NCBI RefSeq assembly: GCF_026914185.1
Contig: NC_070575.1
Span: 1,674,001-1,738,000, forward strand
Length of the DNA: 64,000 bases
Direction of reading: 5' to 3'
Source: Puccinia triticina
Taxonomy: Eukaryota > Basidiomycota > Pucciniomycetes > Pucciniales > Pucciniaceae
Shown here in pieces: positions 34,149-45,633 of the stretch (positions are counted from its first letter, which is position 1; each line of letters opens with the position of its first letter). The position numbers were made by a program, and so were the translations under genes. A model generated the notes under the pieces. It ran no database searches, was not told the origin of the DNA, and was given only the letters and a program-made list of their open reading frames with translations.

Positions 34149-35269
34149 ATTTCTGCCGATGAATTCGAACATTTTCATCCTTCTTCAAACTGTAGATGCA
34201 TATACATTTTGATTTTGGAGTGAAAATTTGAGAAATCAATGCTTTTATTTCATCCATTCATCAATGGAGGACTTCCCGCACCATTGATCTGCAGCCCCCT
34301 GCAGAACCAGATCTGCGGCCAGAAAACCGTTGTTCTTTGGGGCTGCAGATCTGGTACTGCAGGGTATGTAGATCGCGGCGGGAAATCCGCCACTGTCAGA
34401 ATGTATTTCTGAAATGTCATTTCTGAAGTTATACACAACAACTCCAACTTCATCATCTGTTATCCAATGCCAGTGACCATGATTCCGGGTGACAAATACA
34501 TAAAAACCTGAATTTTAAAACCTCATTTGCTCCTTAACCAATCCACCATTGTGACTGAACCAATTTCTGAAAGAAGCAGTGTTACGCCTTCCAAGATGAG
34601 AGAAAGCTTTCATTTTGAGAGTCGGCCACTCGCATCCCCCTGCGAGTCTGGGAGTACGTTTCTCCTCGTCTGATCGGTACAGAGTGTACCGACTGGCCGA
34701 GGAGGATTCTTCTTTTGCCGAGTGGGTACTGTCTGTACCCACTGACCGAGGGAAACTCTCTGGTCGGTAAGCCCTGGTTGGTTGGTGGAAACAGCAGCCA
34801 ATCGGCCAAAAAGAATATTTTTCGCCGAGTGCGTACAGTCTGTATTCGCCCAGCCGAGGAGAACTTCCCCTCATGAGCCAGTCGGTCCGGCTGTATCTGC
34901 TTGCCACGCGGGGTCATTCTTGGCCACTTGGTACGGACAGTGCCCACTCGCCGAGGAGGAATCCTCTTCGCCGAGTATACGTAGAGCCTGTACCGACCGA
35001 CCGAGGACTAAGGAGGATTCCTCTTCGGCCGCTGGGTATAGAGTGCAGCAAGCAGCCGGGGAGGAAGCGACTCTCAAACCTGCAGGAAGGATTGGGTGGG
35101 TTGTTTTTCATAGAACCACGACCATGCTGGTTAGATGCCAGCACGGTAGGAGAGAACGCAATCCGGGATTCTTCCAGGGCGCCCTGCGTCCTACAGTGGT
35201 GCGGAGCCCAGTGGAGAGGGGTTTTGTGGGAGTTGAAGTGTCACGGACTCATCCAAGCGCGTCGGCGAG
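34149..35269. repeat. CDT2 upstream region with degenerate hairpin repeats
   Basis: From about 34640 to 35060 a ~50-bp unit recurs, built from CCGAGGAGGATTC(T/C)TCTT and GCCGAGTGGGTACTGTC / TGTACCCACTGACCGAG. Both halves are partly palindromic (GGGTACtgtctGTACCC). It ends about 200 bp before the CDT2 start. 34149-34640 holds nothing recognisable apart from a CTGCAG-rich imperfect inverted repeat near 34285-34365. Confidence 0.6.
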
Positions 35270-37765
35270 ATGATGTCACAGAACTGCGACGCGCCCAACC
35301 TGCCCTTGTCTGCAGGAAGATCCGCCGCCCCAGTCCTCCACCACCCGCACATTTCACCACCGATGTCCTATCTCTGGTCAGACCTATCCCATTCCAACCC
35401 CCCCTCGTCTCCGATCCCAGGCCCATCCACGGCAAGCAACGGACGGCGTTTCAAAGAAGAATGCGATATTGAAGATCACAGACTAGACGAAGATGATAAC
35501 GACCAAGAAGCCGAAAACAGTCCGTTGGGTGCCTATCCAACCCCGCCAGTCTCCGAGCAAGAACCATTCGTCCTCCCTCGCAAATCGTCCCGCCCAAGAC
35601 ATCGACTCAGAACAGGCTCCAACAGCGCCCGTTCGTTCCCAAGGACGTATCGTCAAGCCACGCTTTCTGAATGCTTGAACCGATGTGCTAGCTCGCCTCT
35701 CGGTGGTCCGAGCGCGGAACTGGAAGACGCCTTGGACGACCAGCTCGAACACCAACCCAACCAAAGACCGAGGTTGGCTCCACTACTCTTCCACAGCGAC
35801 GAAAGGCTGGCTAAACGACTGAAGGTTGATGTCAAGACGCCCCTCGATCAGCACACGGGTGTATTACTCCCTGCGGCGGAAATCTATCAATTCATTCCAT
35901 CCGATTTTGGCTGGCCTGAACCCTCCCCGTCTGTTGACCATCTACCCCGGCCGAACCGCTCAAGGATCATTCAACCGTCTCTTGATTTGATGGATTTCGA
36001 ACTAGCTCACAAGAGACCCGATGTCGACCCTCGAAAAATGAAACGAATGGAGAGTCTGAGAAGTGATCCCGAGACTCAAACTATCAAGATGTGGAACCCA
36101 GAATACGAAAACGGTCAAGAATTCCCTTTCAGCCTTTGCTTCAATCACGGTTTGTTTTCTTCTTGTTCTCGCATTTTCTCCTTTCGATATCATCACTGAC
36201 ATGCGACCACGGATTTCTAGCGGCAAAGACTGGTGATAGCGGAAGACCTCCTGCTCCTGGAGAGCTGATGGCAGCTGCGAGTGCTCTGGGGACTATCTCC
36301 TTATATAACCCGTCTCTAACCGGCTCTATCGAAGGCAAGTTTTTCATTTCGATCGCAAGACCAATTAGCACCCAGCAATTAACATCAGACCCTGTTCACT
36401 TTTCGTTTTTTCCTCCTCGGTAGATTTGATGCCGATTGCGACTTTTCAAGGTCTTCAGAACGGGATTTTTGCCTTATCGTTCTCGCCCTCAGACCTGATG
36501 CTTGCGACTGGTTCGGGGGCCCAAGTGTCTGAAATCTTTGACGTTGAGACGGGTAATGTGCTTAGCCGCTTACAGGACCATACGGGCACGGTCAAGACGG
36601 TCGAGTTCTCTTCGTTCAATGAGAACATCGTCGTCACGGGCAGTCGAGACGGAAGCATCAAGATCTGGGATCTCAGGATCACTGGCGCCCAGACCAGTGA
36701 CGATGGTCAGTTTCTCAAATCACCCTCTTCCGTGCGATCATCACTCTGAAAAAAAATATTATCTGCATTCTTAGGCTCTCGGTTTCATCCTCCGGTAATT
36801 ACAATTAGGAATGCCCATGACGAGAAATTCACCGGCCGAAAACGCAGGAAAGGAGTACATCTCCCTTCCGTCTCCTCAGTCCTGTGGTCCAGGATTGCCG
36901 ATCATCAGCTGTTCTCAGCCGGAAGTGCCAACGGGTTTGTTTAACATCTAGGTTTCATGATTTTCAACCCTCACATCGGGACATGAAAAGTCAAAAGTAA
37001 CCAATAAACTCTTTCCCTCTCTGAATTGGTAGGGTGGTCAAGCTATGGGATGTCCGGAAAAAGACGCCGTTTGCCTCGAAGGCTCATCCGCTACCCATCG
37101 ACCAGTCGATCGAACAGAGCAGCCATGCCTTCTCAGAGGAGGAGTACGAGCATGTTTTGGGATTCGACAACCCTCAACGACCGCATGGGATCAGTTCCTT
37201 AGTCGCCTCGTCTGACGGGGCCCGGCTCTACTCTTTGGGCACAGACAGCACGTAAGACTTCTTCCATTTTCCCCCAACCATCTCGACGGTCTTCAGAGGA
37301 GTAAGAGAGGGTGCGGATGGCTGATGGAGGGATGATCTTCTCAGGATCCGGACTCACGACGGCTTACATCTATCGAGGCCGCCGAGCAGCCAACTAAGCT
37401 CGTTCAGGCACCCGAACATGATTGCCACCTCTCTGTATCTCAAGCTGAGTCTATCCAGTGACAACCAATACCTGGGCTGCAGCAGCTCGACGGGCGAGAT
37501 CTTCCTCTGGGACACCCGCTCCTCTTCGACGGTGTCCGACGAAGAGCTCGACCATCGGCCCGGCGAAACACACGTCTTCCATGACGGCCATGCAGCCAGA
37601 CTCGCCAATCGTCCCGCCGAACCCGTCATCCTCCCCGGCCATACTAAGGAAGTCTGCGGCTTGGACTTCTGGAGGCAGGGCCTCGGCTCTTGCTCCGATG
37701 ACTCGTCTATCAGGATCTGGTCCTACTCGGATGCCACTTTACTCACCCTCTCAGACTCCTCCTAA
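35270..37765 (+). CDS. CDT2: Cdt2/DTL, WD40 substrate receptor of CRL4 ubiquitin ligase
   Basis: Cdt2 recruits PCNA-bound substrates such as Cdt1 to the Cul4-Ddb1 ligase, preventing re-replication. Six exons: 35270-36149, 36221-36334, 36424-36705, 36775-36934, 37033-37251, 37345-37765; all join in frame to 691 residues. Residues 1-240 are disordered; WD40 repeats fill about 290-690. Two WDxR (DWD) boxes for Ddb1 binding are visible: IKIWDLR near 410-416 and VKLWDVR near 481-487. The blade order, including HGISSLVASSDGARLYS, SSDNQYLGCSSSTGEIFLWD and the final LPGHTKEVCGLD...SDDSSIRIW, follows the Cdt2/DTL pattern. The second intron has a GC donor (G/GCAAGT). Compared with animal DTL the long N-terminal extension is unusual and the protein ends soon after the propeller. 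Confidence 0.85.
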
Positions 37766-38475
37766 TTACTTTCACTCTTACTGCCTTTGCTGTATTGTCT
37801 AGATTAACCCCCTTAGCTCGTGTTAGACTACTACCCTCATGATACCCGGTCAATGGATGATGTGTTGTTGAAAATCATTTACAAAAAAAGGTGTCCTCAA
37901 ACACAAAGAAAGGCAACTTTATCAACAGACACTGCAAAAAAAAAACTGGGTGAACTGTGAGCAGTTGACATGTGGAAACTTGAGCTAAGGAAGCTTCTAA
38001 CTTCAGTCCCACCTATGCTTTTGGAGAAACATGAACCCCCCTATTGGGAGATATTGAGAGTGCTCTCCTCTCCATTGATGAATCAAATCCTCTCTCCCCA
38101 ACAAAAACCCAGCCGCAAGCTCAAATATGAAGTGAGTGTCTTTTCCAGCTTTCTTTTGTGAGCAAAACCATAGGTTTAGTGCTAATAGCCTCTCTGATCA
38201 TTTTTATGGTCTCCCCACTCTCTGCCATTTCTACTACTGGCCAATTTTGTGGTGGCATGTATGAGCAGACAGACACCTTCCCCTTCTAGGGAGAAAAAAA
38301 AAAACTTATGTACACCACCCCTGACGACCGGGGCTCGGGCTAGCCCCCGGGGGCTAGAGATCAACATATGTACATACGGGACAATGCGCGCTTAGCGGGT
38401 ATTGTGAAGTGACGCGTCCCAAGGAAACTCGGAGAACATCGAGACTCGACAACATATAAATACCCCATCCTCACA
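37766..38475. other. CDT2-MCM10 intergenic region
   Basis: A-rich runs (37882, 37935) and a strong palindrome CTAGCCCCCGGGGGCTAG at 38339-38356. ACATATAAATACC at 38451 is a possible TATA element about 20 bp before the MCM10 ATG. Confidence 0.5.
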
Positions 38476-40756
38476 ATGATATCCTCAATCAACCCAGCCA
38501 AGCCACCTGATCGAACCGAGATACGCCAGAAAGAACTCGAACTACTGGCCGAACGGTATGCTCCACGACGATGGACTGGACAACCGAAAGAGCAGAAGCC
38601 AAAGCCCAAGTCAACCTTACTAGAAGGCCTGCATGATCTGCGTAAGGAGTCGAAGAATCATACACTCATACAGACATCAAAGCGTTCGACTAGCATCTTA
38701 TCACGCGCAGAAAGACCCATCCAGCCCCCAGCAGAACTACGGGGATCAGATCTGACGGTCAATGTCAATATTCCACTCGGGCCGATCAAATTTCAACCTT
38801 CGACGCTCGACCCAGACTTCTTACAAATAGAACCGAACTCCGAGACACGCTTGAAGAAACGATTGCTCAGTCATCAAACCCTCCAAGACTATCTCTCCGA
38901 CCGATACGTCGTTCGCATCAATGAACTCTATGCCATCATCCGGAAAGTTGAACTCGGTCGATTTCAAGGGGGCACCGAGTGGAAAGTTCCCCTGGTCGGA
39001 GATTGGGTCTTGTTTGGGGTGATTGGACAAAAGAGTGACTTCAAAACAACAAACCCTTACATCGCGTCACAATTCAACCGGATGGGCAGCACTAAACCAG
39101 AGAATGAACATCAGTCCGAACAAGGTACATCGAAAGCGAAAGGCGCAGCAGCAGAAGAAGATGAAGAAGAGGTTGTCGATGAATTGAATGATGAACTCCA
39201 GCGCGACGATCAATGCAAGAAAAAGGGGAACCAGGACACCGCTCCCGAAGAACCTGCAAAACCCAAGCCGAAAAAATTTGTGACGTTCAAATTAATCGAT
39301 CTGAGCTCGAGCAAGATCAGCAGTAGCGGGAGTGGGGTGATCAACATGATCCTATTCGAAGCGGACACGGAGATTCCGAATGGACAAGAGCCTAATATGA
39401 AGACCTACCGAGGCGGGAGCGGAGGAGCTTATGAGAAGTTTTGGAAGGAACAACCCGGAACATTGATTGGGATCATGAACCCCAAAGTGTTGAAAAATCG
39501 ACCCCAACCGTCTGGTTACAGTCGTCCAAAGACCGAAATCCTTTCAATCACTCCCGAGAATCAACAATCTATCTTTGTCGTTGGTCGGGCGAAAGATCTC
39601 GGCTCGTGTGTGGCCAAAAGACTCGACACTGGCAATGAATGCGGTGATTGGTGCGACCTTAGGAATTGCAGCTCGCAGGGCTCTAATTTATCGGCGATCT
39701 GTGATTTCCACCTCCAGAGACAGGTTAAGAAAGTTAGGGCCAGTAGGGCTGAATTTTTCGCTGGGTCAGTCTTGATTGCTGCTTTCTTATTTCCTCAAAG
39801 ATAAATGAAAACGAACTGATGACTCCTTTGATGATGATCATTCTAGCACGTCCGGGATGGTCCAACATACTGGCAAAAGTTTTGCTGAAAGTTACGGTCG
39901 TAAGGGCAAGAAAACAGACAAGTGCGATCCGACCACAAAGACCGGCTTACTCCCGCCAACCCAATCGAAGCGGACTTCGATTAACGGACAGATCACATAT
40001 ATCTGCGGAGGCAGTGGGAGCTCGTTAAGTGACGTCACCCGGAACTCTCGGATGAAGAAGTTCGAAGAGCGTTATAGTCGAGCGACGGATGTCGACAAGG
40101 TCGAGGGGATGAAACTCAAACGGAAGCGAGAATTAGAAGAAATTGAAATGAACAAAATCTTGACCGACCAGAAAGAGAAGAACGATAACTACGGCTTCAA
40201 GTGTATCCAAGATGCTAAATTGGCCCTGAAGAAAACTCGACCAGGCTCAACTAGTAACAATGCCCCTCCTAAAGCCAAGAAGCGACACCTTCCTGCACAA
40301 GATAAACCGTCATCGAGCACGGGCAGCAGTACCAGGTCGGTCTATTCGACGGCCGCGGTGAGAGCTATCGGATTCGATCCGACGCATCAAACCGGTAGCA
40401 AAGCCGCCCATCTTCATTCAAACGAACCCACCAAGAACACCTCCAGTGCGGCGTATAATGACTTGTTGGAGCGCTGTCCTCAAAAACAAGAGATATTTGT
40501 TTCAAAAGCAAATGTCAAAGGGAAGCAGCGTGCCGCTGCTCTCGACTCCATCGAAGGAAAAGATGCTGACAATGATAGTGGAGACGGAGATCATTTACTC
40601 GCCGATCGTCCTGATAATCAACATCACGAGGAACAGGCCGCGCAAGAATCCGTCCAGACTGAAACTCCCAAACGCATCAACGCTCCTCATGGTAATCAAG
40701 TAGGTGGCAGTAACGATGAGGACGACGACGACGATGACTTGATTATCTGTGGTTAA
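38476..40756 (+). CDS. MCM10: Mcm10 replication initiation factor, two exons
   Basis: Mcm10 acts at origins, activating the CMG helicase and binding DNA polymerase alpha and DNA. Exon 1 38476-39764, 82-bp intron (GG/GTCAGT ... CTAG), exon 2 39847-40756; 732 residues. The conserved core has an OB-fold beginning GDWVLFGVIGQ (about residue 174), continuing through KFVTFKLIDL and KFWKEQPGTLIGIMNPKVLK, then the zinc finger around 387-410 (CGDWCDLRNC ... ICDFH) and a following basic QVKKVRASRAEF. The exon junction gives AEFFAG-TSGMV, matching the conserved continuation into KSFAESYGRKG and the NGQITYICGG motif. A Glu/Asp-rich insert (about 225-270) sits in the OB-fold, and the C-terminus is disordered and ends in a poly-Asp run. 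Start chosen as first ATG. Confidence 0.9.
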
Positions 40757-41252
40757 CTCCACCGCATCCCCCCTTCTTTCTTGCGACTTTCCCCCCCTCG
40801 TCTCTCCCGCTCTAGCCATCTTTGCAACAACCCAACCCACTCATTTTAATTTATATCACCTATGCAAATTTCTTCATACCAAGTCTCCGATGTAAATACA
40901 TAATCGTCATTTTGTGTTGTATTTTTGTTCAAGTATTGATACTGACAATTTTGTTTGGTCCTTTCTGGTCACACCATGAATAAATTGATGTGAATAGGTG
41001 TCAGGTGACATTCAGTAACATGCATTCCAAGTCCAGTATGGACTCCAATATTACTCCCCTTTGATAGCAATAGCCCCTTTGTCATCATCAGGGAGCTCTA
41101 CCCCTTTTCCCTAAGTGCAAGGAGTAAAGGCTGGAGTTAGCTTCATGTCACCTGCCTCCTGGTCCCCTCAGTGTTTCATGCTGTCATGTGACCTGTAAAT
41201 ACATAAAGGCCATTTTGTGTTGTTTTTTCCTTCAGCTGTGCATAAATCCTGA
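40757..41252. other. MCM10 downstream region with diverged direct repeat
   Basis: About 95 bp at 40890-40985 (TGTAAATACATAA ... CATTTTGTGTTGT ... CTGACAATTT ... TTCTGGTCA) recur in diverged form at 41190-41280. No gene. Confidence 0.5.
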
Positions 41253-41281
41253 CAATTTCATCCAAATTTTTCTGGTCAAAT

Positions 41282-41689
41282 CAATGATGGGAAGTTACAT
41301 ATGTTACAATATCCAGAGGGATTTTTGTAACTTAACTTCTCACCGTTACCAGATAATGTGTTACCGTTATCTGGCAACATTGCTCTTTGGGCTGGTGGGT
41401 AATGTAACAGAGGGTGTTTTCACCTTCAATACTGGGAAAAATAATGGAGATAATGTGTTAACTGCGTTATCAGAGGTAAAAATGCCATAAAAGGGGGAAA
41501 ACTTCCCTCTTTTGTGCAGGTTATCATCACATAACTGCAAGGGATAACATAATGAGGCTCGGAAGAGAGGGAAAAAAATTGAAGAAAACATAACAGAAGC
41601 TTTGCCACCGTCATTGCAAGAATAACAGCACGGATTCTGTTACGTTTTTGTTACGCTACCGTTACTGGTAGCGTAACCTCCCATTGTTG
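41282..41689. mobile_element. GGGTAGTTACGTTA-type MITE, copy 3 (408 bp)
   Basis: Ends CAATGATGGGAAGTTAC and the complement of CAACAATGGGAGGTTACG; GTCAAAT is duplicated at 41275-41281 and 41690-41696. Removing the element and one GTCAAAT restores the gypsy reading frame, which independently proves the boundaries. Confidence 0.88.
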
Positions 41690-42755
41690 GTCAAATCACC
41701 ACTAAGGAAAAAAACTCCGTTTGTGTGGGACAACAAATGCTACTCCATATTTGAATGTCTGAAGACCGCATTCACCTCCGCTCCAATACTCAAGATTGCA
41801 GACCCGTACAGACCATTTATCCTGGAATGTGACTGCTCCAACTTTGCTCTTGGAGCAGTCCTGTCTCAAGTTTGCAACAAAGACAAAGAGCTCCACCCTG
41901 TTGCCTACTTATCCCAATCATTGGTGCAGGCGGAGAAGAATTATGAGATTTTCAACAAGGAACTGCTGGCCTTTGTCACCGCTTTCAAAGAGTGGCAGCA
42001 GTACCTGGAAGGAAACCCACACCACCTGACCACCATTTTCTACACAGACCACCGTAACTTGGAAAGCTTCATGACCACAAAGGAGCTCACCTGGAGACAG
42101 GCATGGTGGGCGGAGACCATGGGCTGTTTTGATTTTGAAATCATATTCCGGCCAGGCTGCCAAGCCACCAAACCTGGTGCACTTTCCAGAAGACCAGACC
42201 TTGCCCCCGCCCCTGGTGAAAAGCTGACCTTTGGACAACTGCTGAATCCAAGCAATATCACAGAGCGGACGTTTGCGGAGATATTGGAATTTGAAACCTG
42301 GTTTGAGGACGAGTCTGTTGACTTGGAGGACGCCAAGCACTGGTTTGAGGTCAATGTACTAGGGATGGACGCGGAGCACAAAGCAGAGGATGAACTGGCA
42401 ATTTCGGATGCAGAGATCATCACAAGGATCAGGGAATTGACCCCACTTGACGCCCAACTGACCAGATGGATAGAATCTTTGAAAACCCTCAAAGGAAGCC
42501 AGAACAGGTATGTGGAGGTAGATGGCATCTTGTATGACAAAGGGCGGATAGTCGTGCCGGTGGACCCAGCATTGCGGACAGAACTAGTAAAAGGCCAGCA
42601 AAACAGCAAAGCAGTGGGCCACCCAGGCCAATCCCGCACCCTTGCCCTGGTCCAACAAAGTTTTGTGTGGAACGGGCAGAAGAAATTTGTCAATCAATAT
42701 GTGGACAGATGTGACTCTTGCCAATGGGTTGAAGCCTCAACACAACAGCCTTTTG

Positions 42756-43593
42756 TGTGAGCCTGTGTCTCTTATTTGACAGCAGGACACAAGAAAAAAA
42801 GGGGAATAGTTTAGATTTCTTGGGATAAAGAAATACAAACTGAGAGAGAGAGAAAGATAAGATCAGGCCTAGACTTTAAGTCTTTTGAATATGATCTGGG
42901 CTATTCTCAACCTGGAAAAGTTGGATGCCAGCTGTGCAAGGCCAAGAGAGTGCAACAGCCTCCACTCACAACAAGGAAACTTTGGTGGGATTCAGAATTA
43001 GGGTTACTACTATGCTCTGTTTTTATAGGTCTTAACCAGAGACAACCTTTTGATCTTTGAAGTGTTGAAGAGTTGAGAGAGACAGGGAGAGAAGCAGTCA
43101 AGAGAAACAGAGTTTACTCTGGATAAACAAGGTCAGTCAAAGAGGAAACTTACTGTCAATATCTGGTGTTCATACTGGGAGCTAAGCGGCCTCTGTGGGT
43201 GATCCTGTGGTTTGTCCTAAGGGTGTTCTGTGGTCCTGGTTGGCTGGTTGTCTGGTGTCTGAAGTCTGTGTATCCTCCAGCTGCATGGGGGCTCCTGACT
43301 TCAAAAATTTTCAAAGTTGGATGACATAATCACACATGTACATGTGGTTTGGAGCGCTCAGGTGCGACTACACATCACCGCTGCGCATGCGTGTCACAAA
43401 CCACAAACTCTATGAAGGAGTAGAGATATTGGAAAGTGATCAGTGAACACTAGGGTCAAAATTGCATGCCAAATCAGAATCTGAAGTCAAAAAAACCTTA
43501 TGTCTTAAGGTTAAACAGATATAAACACATTTAGGTATAATGAAGTAGAAAAAGGCAGACTTTAGGCCAGCTGCGCTGGCTCTAAGGCTGTCA
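42756..43593. repeat. solo LTR, 838 bp, inserted in the gypsy remnant
   Basis: Starts TGTGAGCCTG and ends GGCTGTCA, with TTTTG on both sides (42751-42755 and 43594-43598). Taking it out with one TTTTG restores an integrase frame (STQQPFG-TLEPLPIP). It shows no coding region; GA-rich stretches at 42845-42870 and 43070-43110. Confidence 0.85.
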
Positions 43594-43861
43594 TTTTGGG
43601 ACACTGGAGCCGCTCCCAATTCCAGCGGGGCCGTGGACAGACATCAGCTATGATTCAAATCCCGCTCATGCAATAGCATACTGACCGTTTATATGAGTTT
43701 TGTCCACTGGATTATTCGGCTTTAAGCCGAAGAAAGAACCGGCAACATCTTTGGCTTGAAACCGTATGCCCTGCTGAGCTGTGTGAGCTCGTGTGAAAAC
43801 CAGCTCACCCAGCTCACATTCAGCTCACATTTGGATGGATCAATCAGCACACCCTGCATGG

Positions 43862-44745
43862 AATTTTCCAGCTCACTCAGCTCATCTGGCAGGGCAATTT
43901 CCAGCTCACCCAGCTCATTTGGCAGGGCAATTTCCAGCTCACCCAGCTCATTTGGCAGGGAAATTTCCAGCTCACCCAGCTCATCTGGCAGGGCAATTTC
44001 CAGCTCACCCAGCTCATTTGGCAGGGCAATTTCCAGCTCACCCAGCTCATCTGGCAGGGCAATTTCCAGCTCACCCAGCTCATTTGGCAGGGCAATTTCC
44101 AGCTCACCCAGCTCATCTGGCAGGGCAATTTCCAGCTCACCCAGCTCATTTGGCAGGGCAATTTCCAGCTCACCCAGCTCATTTGGCAGGGCAATTTTCA
44201 GCTCACCCAGCTCATTTGGCAGGGAAATTTCCAGCTCACCCAGCTCATTTGGCAGGGAAATTTCCAGCTCACCCAGCTCATTTGGCAGGGAAATTTCCAG
44301 CTCACCCAGCTCATCTGGCAGGGCAATTTCCAGCTCACCCAGCTCATTTGGCAGGGCAATTTCCAGCTCACCCAGCTCATTTGGCAGGGCAATTTCCAGC
44401 TCACCCAGCTCATTTGGCAGGGCAATTTCCAGCTCACCCAGCTCATCTGGCAGGGCAATTTCCAGCTCACCCAGCTCATTTGGCAGGGCAATTTCCAGCT
44501 CACCCAGCTCATTTGGCAGGGCAATTTTCAGCTCACCCAGCTCATCTGGCAGGGCAATTTCCAGCTCACCCAGCTCATCTGACAGGGAAATTTCCAGCTC
44601 ACCCAGCTCATTTGGCAGGGCAATTTCCAGCTCACCCAGCTCATTTGGCAAGGAAATTTCCAGCTCACCCAGCTCATCTGGCAGGGCAATTTCCAGCTCA
44701 CCCAGCTCATTTGGCAGGGCAATTTCCAGCTCACCCAGCTCATTT
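43862..44745. repeat. 33-bp minisatellite, about 27 units
   Basis: Unit: GGCAGGGCAATTTCC followed by AGCTCACCCAGCTCATTT. Variation is confined to a few positions (TTT/TCT, GCA/GAA, TTTCC/TTTTC). Since 33 is divisible by three, long open frames appear in both strands; none is clearly real. The longest, on the minus strand (43722-44945, 407 codons), reads an 11-residue NELGELEIALP repeat with non-repetitive ends. Degenerate units continue to about 43790. Confidence 0.9.
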
Positions 44746-44759
44746 CGGTGAAATGTTTG

Positions 44760-45630
44760 TGATATATGACTAAGAGAGTTAACATAGATAGTGTGATGGC
44801 TTTGTGGTTTGTATGAGTGATTGATGGGAAGGGAAATATGGAGGTGATATGCTGTACACCAGCACAACCCTGGCAAGGCAGGTTCCAGGCTGATCCTGAA
44901 CAAGGGTGTGCCTGTTGTACCTGGCCCAATCAGGGCTGGGCACATTCAATCACCAGTTGGACCAATCTGATTGACCCCTGCCGATTCATTTGTAATGCCA
45001 GATGGGGTGGCCCTGAGGTAAAGGAAAAATTCACTTTTGACTTATGACTGCAAACCAGGATAGTGGAAGATGCAAAATGAGACCCGCAATTAATTGGCTG
45101 TCATAAAGTCCTTGGTCTTGACTTCCATGAGGATGATGACTTGCTCATAGGTGCTGAATCAAGAAGGAAGAGAAGGGCTGACTGAGGTAGAGGAAGGAAA
45201 CTTCTGATCACAAGTGATCAAGTATGGTAAGGAGGAATATCCAATGAAAAAAGTACTGTGAAATGATGATTGGGCAACAAACTTTAGAAGAAAATCTTTC
45301 TGTAAAGGTTTAGACTGGTCTGGACTGGTACGTTCCATGCCCTTAGTGGTCCAAAGAGCCCATCTCAACCATGCCAGCAAATTTAGGCTCAATACATAGC
45401 TCCAGCCATACATTAGCTCTGCTAATAATTAAAGGGAATTGGAAAAACAACTCCCAAATTTTGGGGAAACGACCCCCATACGTCTCCTGGACCAAATTTT
45501 GACCAACTCCCAAGTTGACCTAGTTTAAGGCTACAGGTTTTTTGGGAGGTTTCAACCCAAAATTATTCTTCTTTGGGAGTTGTCTTGTTCATTTTTTGTA
45601 TTATTTTTAGGGGGTTACTACTTGTACCCA
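44760..45630. other. no gene seen
   Basis: Apart from a small inverted repeat (ACAACTCCCAAA at about 45450 and TTTGGGAGTTGT at about 45572, possibly a 137-bp MITE), nothing recognisable. Confidence 0.45.
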
Positions 45631-45633
45631 GGT

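Larger units (their letters stand above)
41253..43655 (+). pseudogene. gypsy pol remnant (RNase H to integrase) split by two insertions
   Basis: Reads NFIQIFLVKS up to the MITE at 41282, resumes at 41690 with PLRKKTPFVWDN, RNase H (ILECDCSNFALGAVLSQ, YFTDHRNLE-like FYTDHRNLESF, ALSRRPDL) and the integrase zinc region (H...H, CDSCQW), is cut at 42755 by a solo LTR, and resumes at 43599 with GTLEPLPIPAGPWTDISYD before decaying near 43655. This is a different gypsy lineage from the element at 1-9203. RT upstream of this point and the integrase core downstream are gone. Confidence 0.85.

Noticed and set aside
43862..44745. Possible CRISPR-like regular repeat
   Set aside because: Units are contiguous with no spacers, and the genome is eukaryotic.
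43756..44773. Plus-strand open frames over the minisatellite (SSPSSFGRAI and AHPAHLAGQFP repeats)
   Set aside because: Any frame is open because the unit is 33 bp; no start context, flanking domain or splice signal favours them.
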